Below the pieces are notes generated by a model. It had not been told where the DNA came from. It made no database searches and worked only from the letters and a program-made list of their open reading frames with translations. Shown here one piece after another: positions 17,137 through 27,148 of a stretch of 64,000 bases of DNA; positions within the stretch are counted from its first letter, which is position 1; every line of letters begins with the position of its first letter. Where the stretch lies: NCBI GenBank assembly GCA_004298675.1, contig SCRI01000064.1, forward strand, positions 6,539-70,538, read 5' to 3'. The position numbers and the translations under genes were made by a program. Source of the stretch: a bacterium (GTDB taxonomy: Bacteria; Vulcanimicrobiota; Vulcanimicrobiia; Vulcanimicrobiales; SCRA01).

Positions 17137-18144
17137 CTACCGGTGCAGGAGCTCTCGCAACGAAGCGGCGGAGAGCCCGGGGAAACTGGTTTGCCAGTCT
17201 AGACCTGCCAGAGCCTTCTGCGTGACCTCCGGATCGTACACCTTACCGCGCAGCGCATGCTCGACGCGCTGCGCTCCGGCCGCCACCATAAAGTCGCCCG
17301 TGAGATGGATATCCTGGATGTGTTCCCGCTCCACTTCGATGCGCGCGTCGATCTCGCCGAACGTGAAGCGTTGGACGCGCTGGACATTGAAGCGCGGCTT
17401 CGAGCCGAAGTTCCAATCGGCGCGCCCGTAGCGCTGCGCAACGATCTCCTCCACGCCCTGCCAGTCTTGCGTGCTCAGCCGGTAGCGGCGGACGCCGGTG
17501 CCTTCGAAGATGCCCTCGAGAATCCGCTTGCGCAGCAAGGGGACGCTCATCTCACGCTCGGCGTACTCCGCGATGTTCGCCACGCGCTGGCGCACGCTTT
17601 GGATACCTTTGGCCTGAATCTTACTCTTCTTCACGTTGAGCGCATTGACGACTTCGCCGAGATCGCTATTGAAGAGCAGCGTGCCATGGCTGAACATGCG
17701 CCCAGCGCTTGCGAACTGGGCGTTGCCCGAGATCTTGCGGCCGCTGACCACGAGATCGTTGCGCCCCTGCAGCTCGGCGGCCACGCCCAGCGAACGCAGC
17801 ACGCGCACCACCGGTTCGGTGAAGAAACGGAAATTGTTCAAACGATCCGGACGGTAGTCGGTGACGAAGCTGAAGTTGAGGTTGCCGGCGTCGTGATAGA
17901 CCGCGCCGCCGCCTGAGAGGCGACGCACGACGTGGATGCCGCGCGCTTGCACGTAGGGCAGATTGATCTCGTCGACGGTGTTCTGATTGCGGCCGATGAT
18001 CAGCGAGGGCTCGTTCACGTAGAACAGCACGTAGGTGTAGCGCCGATCGAAGTAGCGCAGCACGTATTCTTCGAGCGCGAGATTGACCCGCGGATCGGAG
18101 ACGTCTTCGTTGTCGACGTAGACGAGCTCAGGCGTGGCGTGCAT
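17137..18144 (-). CDS. lplA: Lipoate-protein ligase A
   Basis: A 335-residue ligase that attaches lipoate, through lipoyl-AMP, to E2 subunits and GcvH. The catalytic domain shows RRLSGGGAVYHDAGNLNFSF, the lipoate/ATP-binding motif, and NDLVVSGRKISGNAQFASAGR with the expected lysine. GIQSVRQRVANI closes the domain. The C-terminal accessory domain is present, so it is the full two-domain LplA type. It is monocistronic, with a hairpin just beyond its stop. Confidence 0.9.
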   Translation of the reverse strand: MHATPELVYVDNEDVSDPRVNLALEEYVLRYFDRRYTYVLFYVNEPSLIIGRNQNTVDEINLPYVQARGIHVVRRLSGGGAVYHDAGNLNFSFVTDYRPDRLNNFRFFTEPVVRVLRSLGVAAELQGRNDLVVSGRKISGNAQFASAGRMFSHGTLLFNSDLGEVVNALNVKKSKIQAKGIQSVRQRVANIAEYAEREMSVPLLRKRILEGIFEGTGVRRYRLSTQDWQGVEEIVAQRYGRADWNFGSKPRFNVQRVQRFTFGEIDARIEVEREHIQDIHLTGDFMVAAGAQRVEHALRGKVYDPEVTQKALAGLDWQTSFPGLSAASLRELLHR

Positions 18145-18381
18145 GTGATGCCCTAGAGTCCTTGGTGCAGCAATTCGGACTGCGTAACAAGTGTATTAGC
18201 CTTGCCTTACATACACCTGGATGCCTCTCCTGCTCCGGTTCCGCACGGCGTTTTGTGCTGCGGAATTTTCGCGCCGCCGCAGCGCGCGACGCATGGGATT
18301 GCCGAAACTGCCACGAACTCGCCAATAGGCAAGCAACAGGGTAGTCGATCCTATCGTCGCCGGCGTGGCGGGTGAGGCGAC

Positions 18382-19578
18382 ATGACTGTTCACCGCGGGC
18401 GGCATTTCTTGCAAATCCCCGGGCCGACCAACGTCCCGGACCGCGTCCTGCGTGCCATCGACTTGCCGACGATCGATCATCGCGGCCCCGAGTTTGCCCA
18501 ACTGACGTTCGAGGTGCTCGAGGGGCTGCGCTTCATCTTTCAGTGCAGCGGTCCCGTCATCGTCTATCCCTCGTCCGGCACCGGCGCCTGGGAGGCTGCG
18601 CTGGTCAACACGCTCTCACCGGGCGATCGCGTGTTGGCCTTCGAGACGGGACACTTCGCCACGCTCTGGCGCACGATGGCCGAAGGCCTCGGACTCCACG
18701 TCACCTTCGTTCCCAGCGACTGGCGCCATAGCATCGATCCCACCGCCGTGGAACAGATGCTGCGCGACGACGCCGGCCATACCTTCGCCGCCGTCATGGC
18801 GGTGCACAACGAGACCTCGACCGGCGTCACCAGCAACGTGGCGGCGATCCGCAGCGCAATCGACCGCGCGCACCATCCCGCGCTGCTGCTGATCGACACG
18901 ATCTCCTCGCTGGCATCGATCGAGTACCGCCACGACGAGTGGGGCGTCGACGTCACCGTGGGCGGCTCGCAGAAGGGCTTGATGCTGCCGCCAGGCCTCG
19001 GGTTCAACGCCCTCTCGACCAAGGCACTCGAAGCCTCCAAGCATGCGCGCCTCACGAAATCGTACTGGGCCTGGGCACCGATCCTCACCGCCAACCAGCA
19101 AGGCTTCTACCCCTACACACCCGCCACGAACATGTTGAACGGCCTGCGCGAAGCGCTGGCGATGCTGCGCGAGGAGGGTCTCGACGCAGTCTTCGCGCGC
19201 CACGGGCGTCTGGCCGAGGCGACACGGCGCGCCACCGGGGGCTGGGGCCTGGAGATCGTCTGCCGCGAGCCCGACGCCTACTCGAACTCGCTGACCGCGC
19301 TCTTCTTGCCCGCCGGATATGACGCCGACGCGTTGCGCGCGCTCATCCTGGAGCGCTTTGACATGTCGCTGGGCAAAGGCCTCGGGCGTCTAGGCGAGCG
19401 CGCCTTCCGCATCGGCCACCTGGGCTACTTCAACGACCTGATGCTCTGCGGGACGCTCTGCGGCGTGGAGCTTGGGCTTACGGCGCTCGGCATTCCGCAC
19501 GGTGACGGCCTCGCTCCCGCCCTTGCCTATCTCGCCGTCACGGCCTCCGACGCCGTGGCGAGCGCTTCCGTATCGTGA
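18382..19578 (+). CDS. Class V aminotransferase, alanine/serine-glyoxylate type
   Basis: 398 residues, PLP-dependent. The opening GPTNVPDRVLRAIDLPTIDHRGPEF is diagnostic of alanine-glyoxylate/serine-glyoxylate aminotransferases. The PLP lysine lies in VGGSQKGLMLPPG, after DTISSLASIEYR. GGGTGAGG precedes the ATG. It starts a run of plus-strand genes that continues into a Fe3+-type importer and a CoA-transferase. 2-Aminoethylphosphonate aminotransferases belong to the same fold, but the N-terminal motif favours glyoxylate as acceptor. Confidence 0.85.
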   Translation: MTVHRGRHFLQIPGPTNVPDRVLRAIDLPTIDHRGPEFAQLTFEVLEGLRFIFQCSGPVIVYPSSGTGAWEAALVNTLSPGDRVLAFETGHFATLWRTMAEGLGLHVTFVPSDWRHSIDPTAVEQMLRDDAGHTFAAVMAVHNETSTGVTSNVAAIRSAIDRAHHPALLLIDTISSLASIEYRHDEWGVDVTVGGSQKGLMLPPGLGFNALSTKALEASKHARLTKSYWAWAPILTANQQGFYPYTPATNMLNGLREALAMLREEGLDAVFARHGRLAEATRRATGGWGLEIVCREPDAYSNSLTALFLPAGYDADALRALILERFDMSLGKGLGRLGERAFRIGHLGYFNDLMLCGTLCGVELGLTALGIPHGDGLAPALAYLAVTASDAVASASVS

Positions 19579-19592
19579 CTCGGAGGTTTATG

Positions 19593-20642
19593 ATGACCGC
19601 TCAACCAACTCGCCGCAGTTTCATCCAGCTCGCCGGGGCCGCGACCGCGGCCGCCAGCGTCGGCATGCCCTGGGCCGTCCAGGCCAAAGATGCCGACACC
19701 ACTGCGCTCTATGCCGCCGCCAAGAAGGAGGGGAGCGTCACGTGGTGGACGGCACACTACGCTCAAGACGCGGCCGAGGCCGTGCGCGACGCCTTCGTCA
19801 AGAAGTATCCGGGCATCCAAGTTAGTTTCATCCGTCAAACGGCGCAAGTCGTCTATCAACGCACGCTCCAAGACCTCAAAGCCGGGGTCAAAGAGCTGGA
19901 CGTCTTCGCATCCACGGACGAGGCGCACTATGCAATCCTCAAAGGCCAAGGGGCACTCGCAAGCTATCGCCCCCCAGACGCCGGCGCGCTGCCAAAGGCG
20001 TTTCAACGCATCGACCCCGACAACGACTACCAGCTCGGCGCAATCGGCTTCGTCATCATCAACTACAACTCGGACAAGGTGAAGGCTCCGCCCAAGAAGT
20101 GGACCGACTTACTGGACCCGCGCTGGAAGGATCAGATAACTCTGGGACATCCCGGCTTCAGCGGCTACGTCGGCAACTGGGTGCTGGCGATGAATGACAA
20201 GTACGGCTGGGACTTCTTCACCAAACTCGCCGCGAACAATCCCAAGATCGGCCGCTCGGTCAACGACACCGTCACGGACATCGTCGCCGGGGAACGCTCG
20301 GTCGGCGCCGGGCCGGACAACTACTCGTACGACAAGAAGGCGCAGGGAAACCCCATCGACGTGCAGTTCCCCGAGGACGACGCCATCATCATCGTGAGCC
20401 CGGTTGGCATCATGAAAGATGCGCCTCATCCCAACGCCGCGCGGCTGTTCGAGAACTTCTTCTACAGCAAAGAGTACTCGCAGACCATGGTCAAAGTCTT
20501 CAACTTCCCGCTGCGCAGCGACGTTCCAGCCTTCAACGGAATGCATCTCGGCAAGATCAAGTTCTATCGTAACAAGGTCAACCGCCTGGCGACCGGCGTG
20601 CCGCAGATGATCGCACAATGGCGGCAGACGTTCGGCGTCTAG
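19593..20642 (+). CDS. ABC transporter substrate-binding protein, family 1 (Fe3+/AEP type), Tat-exported
   Basis: About 349 residues. A true Tat signal, PTRRSFIQLAGAATAAASVG, is followed by the family 1 fold: EGSVTWWTAHYAQDAAEAVRDAFVKKYPGIQV, then DVFASTDEAHY. The ATG at 19593 is chosen because GGAGG at 19582-19586 sits 6 nt upstream; the adjacent ATG at 19590 is too close. Relatives bind ferric iron, phosphonates, polyamines or sugar phosphates. The aminotransferase in front suggests an amino-compound ligand, by inference. Confidence 0.85.
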   Translation: MTAQPTRRSFIQLAGAATAAASVGMPWAVQAKDADTTALYAAAKKEGSVTWWTAHYAQDAAEAVRDAFVKKYPGIQVSFIRQTAQVVYQRTLQDLKAGVKELDVFASTDEAHYAILKGQGALASYRPPDAGALPKAFQRIDPDNDYQLGAIGFVIINYNSDKVKAPPKKWTDLLDPRWKDQITLGHPGFSGYVGNWVLAMNDKYGWDFFTKLAANNPKIGRSVNDTVTDIVAGERSVGAGPDNYSYDKKAQGNPIDVQFPEDDAIIIVSPVGIMKDAPHPNAARLFENFFYSKEYSQTMVKVFNFPLRSDVPAFNGMHLGKIKFYRNKVNRLATGVPQMIAQWRQTFGV

Positions 20643-22342
20643 TGCCGCGCGCTCGCGCCGTCACGTTCGACGCGAGCCTGCTGCTATGGATCGCGGCCGC
20701 CGCGGTCCTGATCTTCATGGTCGTCGTGCCGCTGCTCTGGCTGGTGTACACCAGCATCCAGCCGGAGAGCGGACGCGGCCTCACGTTCGCCAATTATCTC
20801 ACCGTCTTCACGCAGCGGTTCTACCTGGAGCCCATCCGTAACTCGATGATCCTGGCGCTCTCGGTGGCGTTGATCGCCGCCGCCGTGGGGACGCCGCTGG
20901 CGTGGCTGGTGACACGCAGCGACATGCCCGCGCGCGGCTTGGTCCGCGCGTTGACCTTCGCCGCCTTCGCCACACCACCGTTCTTAGGGGCGCAGGCTTG
21001 GATTTTTCTGGCAGCGGATCGCAGCGGCTGGCTTAACCGGTTCTGGGAGAACCTCTTCCATACGCAGTCCGGGCCGTTCAACATCTATACGCTTGGCGGC
21101 GCGATCTTCGTCATGGGGCTCTACAGCATCCCCTATACCTTCACGTTCGTCTCCGGCGCGCTGGAGATGATGTCGTCGGAGATGGAGGACGCCGCAGCCG
21201 TGCTAGGAGCCGGGCCTTGGCGCACGGCGCTGCAGATCACGTTGCCGCTGGCGGCGCCGGCGATCGTCTCGGGCTTCATCATGTCGTTCCTGGAGGGACT
21301 CGCGCTCTTCGGTGTCCCAGCGTTCCTGCTGATCCCGGCGCGCCAGCAGGTGATCACGACGCAGCTCTACGAGTTCTTCCAGTTCCCGGTGCACGTGCAA
21401 TGGGCAGCGGCTTACGCGATGCCGCTGTTGACGGTGACGATCTTGCTGCTCGTGCTGCAACGGCGCGTCCTGGGGCGCCGGCAGTACACCACCGTGACCG
21501 GCAAAGGCGGGCGGCGGCGCCCCTGCCGGCTCGGCCGCGGACGCTGGCCGGTCCTGGGCCTCGCGCTCATCCCGTCGATGTTGGCGATCCTGCTGCCCTA
21601 CGCCGCGCTCTTTGCGGTTTCGATCTCACGCGCTTGGGGCCGGGGCCCCGTGCCCGGAAACCTCACCCTGCACTGGTATCGCTGGGCGCTGATCGACAAC
21701 CTGGAGACCAAATCGGCGATCTTCCACAGCCTGGGCTACGGCGCGGCGGCGGCGACGATCTCGGTCGTCATCGCGGTCTTGATCGCCTATGCCGTGCTGC
21801 GCAAGCTGATCGCCGGTGCGCAGCTGCTGGGTTTCCTCTGCATGGCGCCGTTCGTGGTGCCGGGAATCGTGCTGGCGATCGGCTTCTTCTCCGCGTACGC
21901 GCATCCGCCGATCCTGCTGTACGGGACAGCCGGAATGCTCATCGCGGCCTTCGCAACGCGCTTCTTACCGATCGCCTATTCGAACAGCACCTCCATCTTG
22001 CGCGGCATCAACCCGGAGCTGGAGAACGCCGCGCGCACGCTAGGAGCCGGGCGTCTGCGCACGCTATCGTTCGTGACGGCACCGCTCCTGCGCCGCGGTC
22101 TCCTCTCCGGCTGGCTCTTGGTCTTCATCCCAGCCATCCGCGAGTTGAGCTGCGCGGTTTTCCTTTTCACGCCGCACACCGCGGTCATGACCACACTCAT
22201 GTTCGATTTTTCGGATGCGGGTAACTACGAGGCCCTTTCAACACTCGGCATCGTGCTGATGACGATCACGTTCGCGATCACCATCATCGCGTACCGCTTC
22301 TTGGGGCGCGATTTCATGCAGTCGAGAGAGGCCGCGGGGTAA
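20642..22342 (+). CDS. ABC transporter permease, fused double-domain Fe3+ type
   Basis: About 566 residues containing two complete permease domains in one chain, as in FbpB/AfuB proteins. EAA loops are seen at MEDAAAVLGAGPWRTALQITLPLAAPAI and LENAARTLGAGRLRTLSFVTAPLLRRG. The GTG start shares its G with the stop of the binding-protein gene (TAGTG); an ATG at 20618 is also possible. It also overlaps the ATPase gene by one base (TAATG), so all three are coupled. Confidence 0.87.
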   Translation: MPRARAVTFDASLLLWIAAAAVLIFMVVVPLLWLVYTSIQPESGRGLTFANYLTVFTQRFYLEPIRNSMILALSVALIAAAVGTPLAWLVTRSDMPARGLVRALTFAAFATPPFLGAQAWIFLAADRSGWLNRFWENLFHTQSGPFNIYTLGGAIFVMGLYSIPYTFTFVSGALEMMSSEMEDAAAVLGAGPWRTALQITLPLAAPAIVSGFIMSFLEGLALFGVPAFLLIPARQQVITTQLYEFFQFPVHVQWAAAYAMPLLTVTILLLVLQRRVLGRRQYTTVTGKGGRRRPCRLGRGRWPVLGLALIPSMLAILLPYAALFAVSISRAWGRGPVPGNLTLHWYRWALIDNLETKSAIFHSLGYGAAAATISVVIAVLIAYAVLRKLIAGAQLLGFLCMAPFVVPGIVLAIGFFSAYAHPPILLYGTAGMLIAAFATRFLPIAYSNSTSILRGINPELENAARTLGAGRLRTLSFVTAPLLRRGLLSGWLLVFIPAIRELSCAVFLFTPHTAVMTTLMFDFSDAGNYEALSTLGIVLMTITFAITIIAYRFLGRDFMQSREAAG

Positions 22343-23421
22343 TGGCCGAGATTCGCATCAATGGTTTGCGCAAACGCTACGGGCTACCGGCACAAGGTTG
22401 CGCCGTCGACGGCATCGACCTCACGATCCGGGACGGTGAGGTCATGGCTCTGCTCGGCCCCTCGGGATGCGGCAAGACCACGACGCTCAACCTGCTGGCT
22501 GGCTTTCTCGAGCCCACCGAAGGAGAGATCTGGGCGGGCACGCATCTGCTCTCGAGCCCGAGCGGCGTGGTTCCGCCGGAGCGGCGCAACATGTCGCTGA
22601 TCTTCCAGAGTTACGCGGTCTGGCCGCACAAGACCGTGCGGGAGAACGTCGCCTTCGGTCTAGCGATCCGTAGGATCGGGCGTGACGAGACCACGCGCAG
22701 GGTCGATGCGGTGCTGAAGATCGTGGGCATGCGGCAGTTGGCCGACCGTTATCCCGCCGAGCTGTCCGGAGGCCAGCAGCAGCGCGTCGCGCTGGCACGC
22801 GCGATGGTCGTGGAGCCGGAGATCCTGCTAGCCGACGAGCCGCTCTCGAACCTCGACGCGAACCTGCGCGAGGAGATGCGCTTCGAGATTCGCCGCCTCC
22901 ACGACCAGACCGGCATCACGATGGTCTACGTGACGCACGACCAGGCCGAGGCGATGGTGACGGCGGATCGTATCGCGCTCTTACATCACGGCCGCGTCGA
23001 GCAAATCGGCACGCCCGAGGAGATCTACAAGCGCCCTCGCACGATGTTCGCAGCGACCTTCATCGGCCGCAGCAACACGCTGGAAGGCACACTCCTGGAG
23101 CCAGGCGTGGTCGAGTGCAACGGCGCCCGGCTGGAGGCTCGCGCCGACGACGAGTTTCCGGCCGGGGCGCGGATCGCTCTATGCATTCGCCCCCATGACG
23201 TGATCGTCAACGGTGGCCCGGGCTCAGGCAATGGCAGCGCCAACCATCTAAGCGGCCGCGTGCTGCGGCAGATCTATCTGGGCGAGACGCGCGACTACCT
23301 GATCGAGCTCGACGGCGGTGCGCAAGTACGCGTGTTGACCTCACCGGCCATCGATCACGGCGTGGGGGAACACGTCGAGCTGAGCCTGCCCATAGAAGCC
23401 TGCCGCGTGGTGCAGCGATGA
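22342..23421 (+). CDS. ABC transporter ATP-binding protein, Fe3+/polyamine (FbpC/PotA) type
   Basis: 359 residues: Walker A GPSGCGKTT, Q-loop IFQSYAVWPHKTV, signature LSGGQQQRVALARA, Walker B ILLADEPLSNLDA and YVTHDQAEA. The C-terminal third is a TOBE-type domain (ARIALCIRPHDVIV). The residues after the Q-loop are typical of polyamine and iron importers. It completes a three-gene transporter with the two upstream genes. Confidence 0.9.
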   Translation: MAEIRINGLRKRYGLPAQGCAVDGIDLTIRDGEVMALLGPSGCGKTTTLNLLAGFLEPTEGEIWAGTHLLSSPSGVVPPERRNMSLIFQSYAVWPHKTVRENVAFGLAIRRIGRDETTRRVDAVLKIVGMRQLADRYPAELSGGQQQRVALARAMVVEPEILLADEPLSNLDANLREEMRFEIRRLHDQTGITMVYVTHDQAEAMVTADRIALLHHGRVEQIGTPEEIYKRPRTMFAATFIGRSNTLEGTLLEPGVVECNGARLEARADDEFPAGARIALCIRPHDVIVNGGPGSGNGSANHLSGRVLRQIYLGETRDYLIELDGGAQVRVLTSPAIDHGVGEHVELSLPIEACRVVQR

Positions 23422-23464
23422 TCGTTGAGGAGATCGCCGTCACCACAACATCATTGGAGACGTT

Positions 23465-24679
23465 ATGGCAAGACCTCCGCTAACCGGTATCAAGGTCTAC
23501 GAGATCGGCAATTTCATGGCCGCGCCCTATTGCACGATGCAGCTCGCCGATCTCGGGGCCGACGTCGTGAAGATCGAGAACCCCAAAGGTGGAGACATGA
23601 CGCGCCAGACGGCGCCGTTCCTGGACGGGGAGAGCTCGAATTTCATCCGTTTGAACCGCAACAAACGCAGCCTCGCGCTCGATCTCAAGAGTGCCGAGGG
23701 CAAAGAGATCTTCCGGAGCCTGGCGCGCGGGGCCGACATCATCGTGGAGAATCTGCGCCCAGGGACGATGGCGGACCTCGAGCTCGATTACGCGCGTCTA
23801 GCAGCCGCCAATCCGCGCTTGATCTACGTTGCCGCCTCCGGCTGGGGGCAGGACGGGCCGTACGCCGAGTATCCCGGGCTGGACATCATCGCGCAGGGCA
23901 TGAGCGGCCTAATGAGCATTACCGGCCATGCGGGGGACGATCCCGTGAAGGTGGGCGTGCCGATCACTGACTTGGTCTGCGCCCTCTATGGCGCGCTGGC
24001 CGCCGTCTCGGCGCTGCATGCGCGCGAGCAGAGCGGACGCGGACAGCTGATCGACGTCTGCCTCTTCGAGGCCGGCGTGTCGCTAGCCATCTGGGAAGCC
24101 GGCAAATACTTCGCCACCGGCGAGATCCCCAAGCCTCTGGGCTCGGCCCATCAGACCTCGGCGCCTTATCAAGCGCTGCGCTCGGCCGACGGCTACTTCA
24201 CGGCGGGCGCATCGACGGCGCGTAACTGGAGCAACTTCTGCACGACGCTGGGACTTGGCCAGCTCGAGCACGATCCACGCTTCGCTGAGAACCACCTACG
24301 CCGTGAGCATCTGGCCGCGCTCACTCCCCTCATCGAAGCCGTCACGACCACGCATCCCAGTGACTATTGGGTCGAGCGCCTGCAAGCCGCCGGCGTTCCC
24401 GCGGGTAAGCTGCAGAACTACGAGCAGGTCTTCCACGATCCGCACCTGGCGGCGCGCGGCTACCTCACCGATGCTCCGCACGCGACCCTGGGAGCGATAC
24501 GCCAACTAGGCTCGCCGATGCGCTTCAGCGAGACGAAGGTGCGCATCGAACGCGCGGGGCCACTGCTGGGGGAGCACTCGCGGGAAATCCTCGAAGCGCT
24601 CGGCTATACCGGCGCGCAGATCGATCAACTGATCGCGCGCGGCATCATCGCCAAACCGGAGGTTCCAACGGTTCGATGA
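23465..24679 (+). CDS. Class III (CaiB/BaiF) CoA-transferase
   Basis: A 404-residue family III CoA-transferase. The N-terminal sequence IKVYEIGNFMAAPYCTMQLADLGADVVKIENP and SNFIRLNRNKRSLALDLKSAEG is characteristic. The catalytic aspartate lies in YPGLDIIAQGMSGLMSITG. A GGAGA precedes the ATG. It is the first step of a two-gene acyl-CoA module with the overlapping enoyl-CoA hydratase. A carboxylic acid imported by the upstream transporter could be activated here; the acid itself is unknown. Confidence 0.9.
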   Translation: MARPPLTGIKVYEIGNFMAAPYCTMQLADLGADVVKIENPKGGDMTRQTAPFLDGESSNFIRLNRNKRSLALDLKSAEGKEIFRSLARGADIIVENLRPGTMADLELDYARLAAANPRLIYVAASGWGQDGPYAEYPGLDIIAQGMSGLMSITGHAGDDPVKVGVPITDLVCALYGALAAVSALHAREQSGRGQLIDVCLFEAGVSLAIWEAGKYFATGEIPKPLGSAHQTSAPYQALRSADGYFTAGASTARNWSNFCTTLGLGQLEHDPRFAENHLRREHLAALTPLIEAVTTTHPSDYWVERLQAAGVPAGKLQNYEQVFHDPHLAARGYLTDAPHATLGAIRQLGSPMRFSETKVRIERAGPLLGEHSREILEALGYTGAQIDQLIARGIIAKPEVPTVR

Positions 24680-25467
24680 GCACAACCGCGACCGGCGAGC
24701 TGCTCACCGAGCGGCGCGAAAACGTCCTGTGGATCACCTTCAATCGCCCGCAGGCCCGCAATGCGATGACGTTCGGCATGTACGAGCGCCTGGAACAGAT
24801 CGCTTGCGAGTGCAACGAGGACGCCACGCTACGAGCCGTCGTCTTCACGGGCGCCGGCGGCAAGGCGTTCGTGGCGGGGACGGACATCTCGCAGTTCCGC
24901 TCGTTCACCTCGCCCGAGCATGCCCTGGCCTACGAGGAGCGGATGGATCGCATCCTGGGCCGGATCGAAGCGATTCGCGTGCCCACGATCGCCGCGATCG
25001 CGGGGGCGTGTACGGGCGGCGGGGCGGCGCTTGCGGCCAGCTGCGATCTACGCATCGGCTCCCCCAGCGCTAGATTCGGCTTTCCGATCGCCAGGACGCT
25101 AGGCAACTGTCTCTCCATGGGTAACTACGCCCGCTTGGTCGCGCTATTGGGCATCGCGCGCACGAAGGAGCTCATCTTCACCGCCCGCTTGATGGGGGCA
25201 CAGGAGGCCCTGGCGGTGGGCCTGCTGAGCGAGTTCACGCCGGATGAGGAGTCGCTCCCGGCGCGCGCCGCGGAGCTGGCGGCGCTACTGTCCGGCCACG
25301 CTCCCTTGACGCTGCGGGCAACCAAGGAGGCGCTGCTGCGCATTCAGCAACGCCTGGTACCCGAGAAAAACTCCGACCTCGTGCTGATGTGCTACATGAG
25401 CCGTGACTTCAAGGAAGGCATCGAGGCTTTCTTCGACAAGCGCAAGGCCGATTGGAAAGGTGAGTAG
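24676..25467 (+). CDS. Enoyl-CoA hydratase/isomerase family protein
   Basis: 263 residues, crotonase fold. The oxyanion hole segments are GAGGKAFVAGTDISQF and AIAGACTGGGAALAASCDLRI. In the acid/base region RFGFPIARTLGNC the usual glutamates are missing, so chemistry other than simple hydration is likely. It overlaps the CoA-transferase by 4 bp (ATGA), indicating translational coupling. Confidence 0.87.
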   Translation: MSTTATGELLTERRENVLWITFNRPQARNAMTFGMYERLEQIACECNEDATLRAVVFTGAGGKAFVAGTDISQFRSFTSPEHALAYEERMDRILGRIEAIRVPTIAAIAGACTGGGAALAASCDLRIGSPSARFGFPIARTLGNCLSMGNYARLVALLGIARTKELIFTARLMGAQEALAVGLLSEFTPDEESLPARAAELAALLSGHAPLTLRATKEALLRIQQRLVPEKNSDLVLMCYMSRDFKEGIEAFFDKRKADWKGE

Positions 25468-25556
25468 CGGCGTATGCCGTCGTCCTAGAGGCCACACGGC
25501 GCCGATTGCGGGTACATACGGTTGGAGCAACGCCGGATACTCGGGAGGCTACCACC

Positions 25557-26041
<485 letters not shown>

Positions 26042-26045
<4 letters not shown>

Positions 26046-27019
26046 ATATCGAGCACAACGTTGCCGATTATCTGACCACGCTCGACGATCTCGTGGGCGT
26101 CGGCAACGGCGGCAAGTGGCAAGCGCCGCGCGATCGTATGGACGAGGCGCTGCGATTCGATCAGCTCCGAGAGCTCCGCGACACCGGCAGTTCTGTCGTG
26201 CTCCGAGATATCGTAGATCAGAAAGAAGCGCAGCGCGATCGAGTTCTGCATGAGCCAGAGGCTGGGGATCGTCGCCTCACTTGCGGCCATGCCGTAGACG
26301 ACGACCGTTGCGTGCGGGCGAAGCAGCGCCGGGTATAGGTGCGCATTGCCGCTGAAGTCGACCTCGATCACGGCATCGACGCCGTCTCCACCGGTCAGCG
26401 CCCGTACGCGCTGACCAACGTCCTCCGTGCGGTAGTTCACGATCTCGTCGGCACCCGCACGCTTGGCATGTTCGGCCTTCACGTCGCTACTGATCGTCGC
26501 GATCACGCGGGCGCCGCGCAGCTTTGCCAGTTGAATCGCGTAGTTTCCGACCGATCCGGCACCTCCGGCGACGAGCACCCGCGACCCAGAGTGTAACTCC
26601 GCCAGACGCACGGCCTGCAATGCCGTGAACGCTGGGATGCCTAGGCAGGCGCCCTCGGCATAGCCCACGTGCTCCGGCAGACGCACCGCCTGCTCACTGG
26701 GTAACACGACGTACTCCGCGGCCGTACCAAACGCACGCCGCCACTGCGCGTTCCACACCCAGACGCGCTCGCCGACGCGACCGGCAAGGTCTGGGCCGGC
26801 GGCATCGATATCCCCAGCACCATCGCTATGTGGAATGATGAGCGGCGCGATCATCGCACGGCCGAAGCCGCCGCGCCGTGACTTCCAATCGGATGGATTG
26901 ACGCCGGACGTACGCAGCTTCACGCGCACCTCCCCGGGCCCGGGTTCGGGCTTGGGCTGCTCCCCGATCTGAAGGACATCGCGCGCCGGCCCCTGCTGCG
27001 TATAGAATGCTGCCCGCAT
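26042..27019 (-). CDS. Zinc-free NADPH:quinone reductase-like (MDR superfamily)
   Basis: 325 residues starting at the ATG 27017-27019 with GGGGAG upstream; the frame is open further but without a site. The N-terminal GroES-like domain (PGPGEVRVKLRTSGVNPSDWKSRRGG) lacks the zinc-ligand cysteines of alcohol dehydrogenases. The nucleotide motif is VLVAGGAGSVGNYAIQLAKLRGARVIAT. This fits the QOR/zeta-crystallin group. It lies divergent to an epimerase gene across a 129-bp gap. Confidence 0.87.
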
Positions 27020-27101
27020 GGTCTCCCCTCTCGTTTCGAGGATCGCATCTTTAGCGACGCGAGCCCGCGCGAACCTTCCGCACGGGCCAGCCCCCCAACC
27101 T

Positions 27102-27123
27102 GAAACCACGGCGGCGGCGGCGC
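27102..27123 (+). repeat. Intergenic 22-bp repeat, copy 2
   Basis: Identical over 22 bp to 3407-3428. It lies 25 bp before the start of the epimerase gene, between two divergent genes. The function is unknown. Confidence 0.5.
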
Positions 27124-27148
27124 GGTCTTGGCCTGCGGAGGTATGCGC

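Noticed and set aside
15873-17225. Long plus-strand open frame opposite the FUSC gene
   Set aside because: It is antisense to a gene with clear membrane helices and has low-complexity Arg/His/Gln composition.
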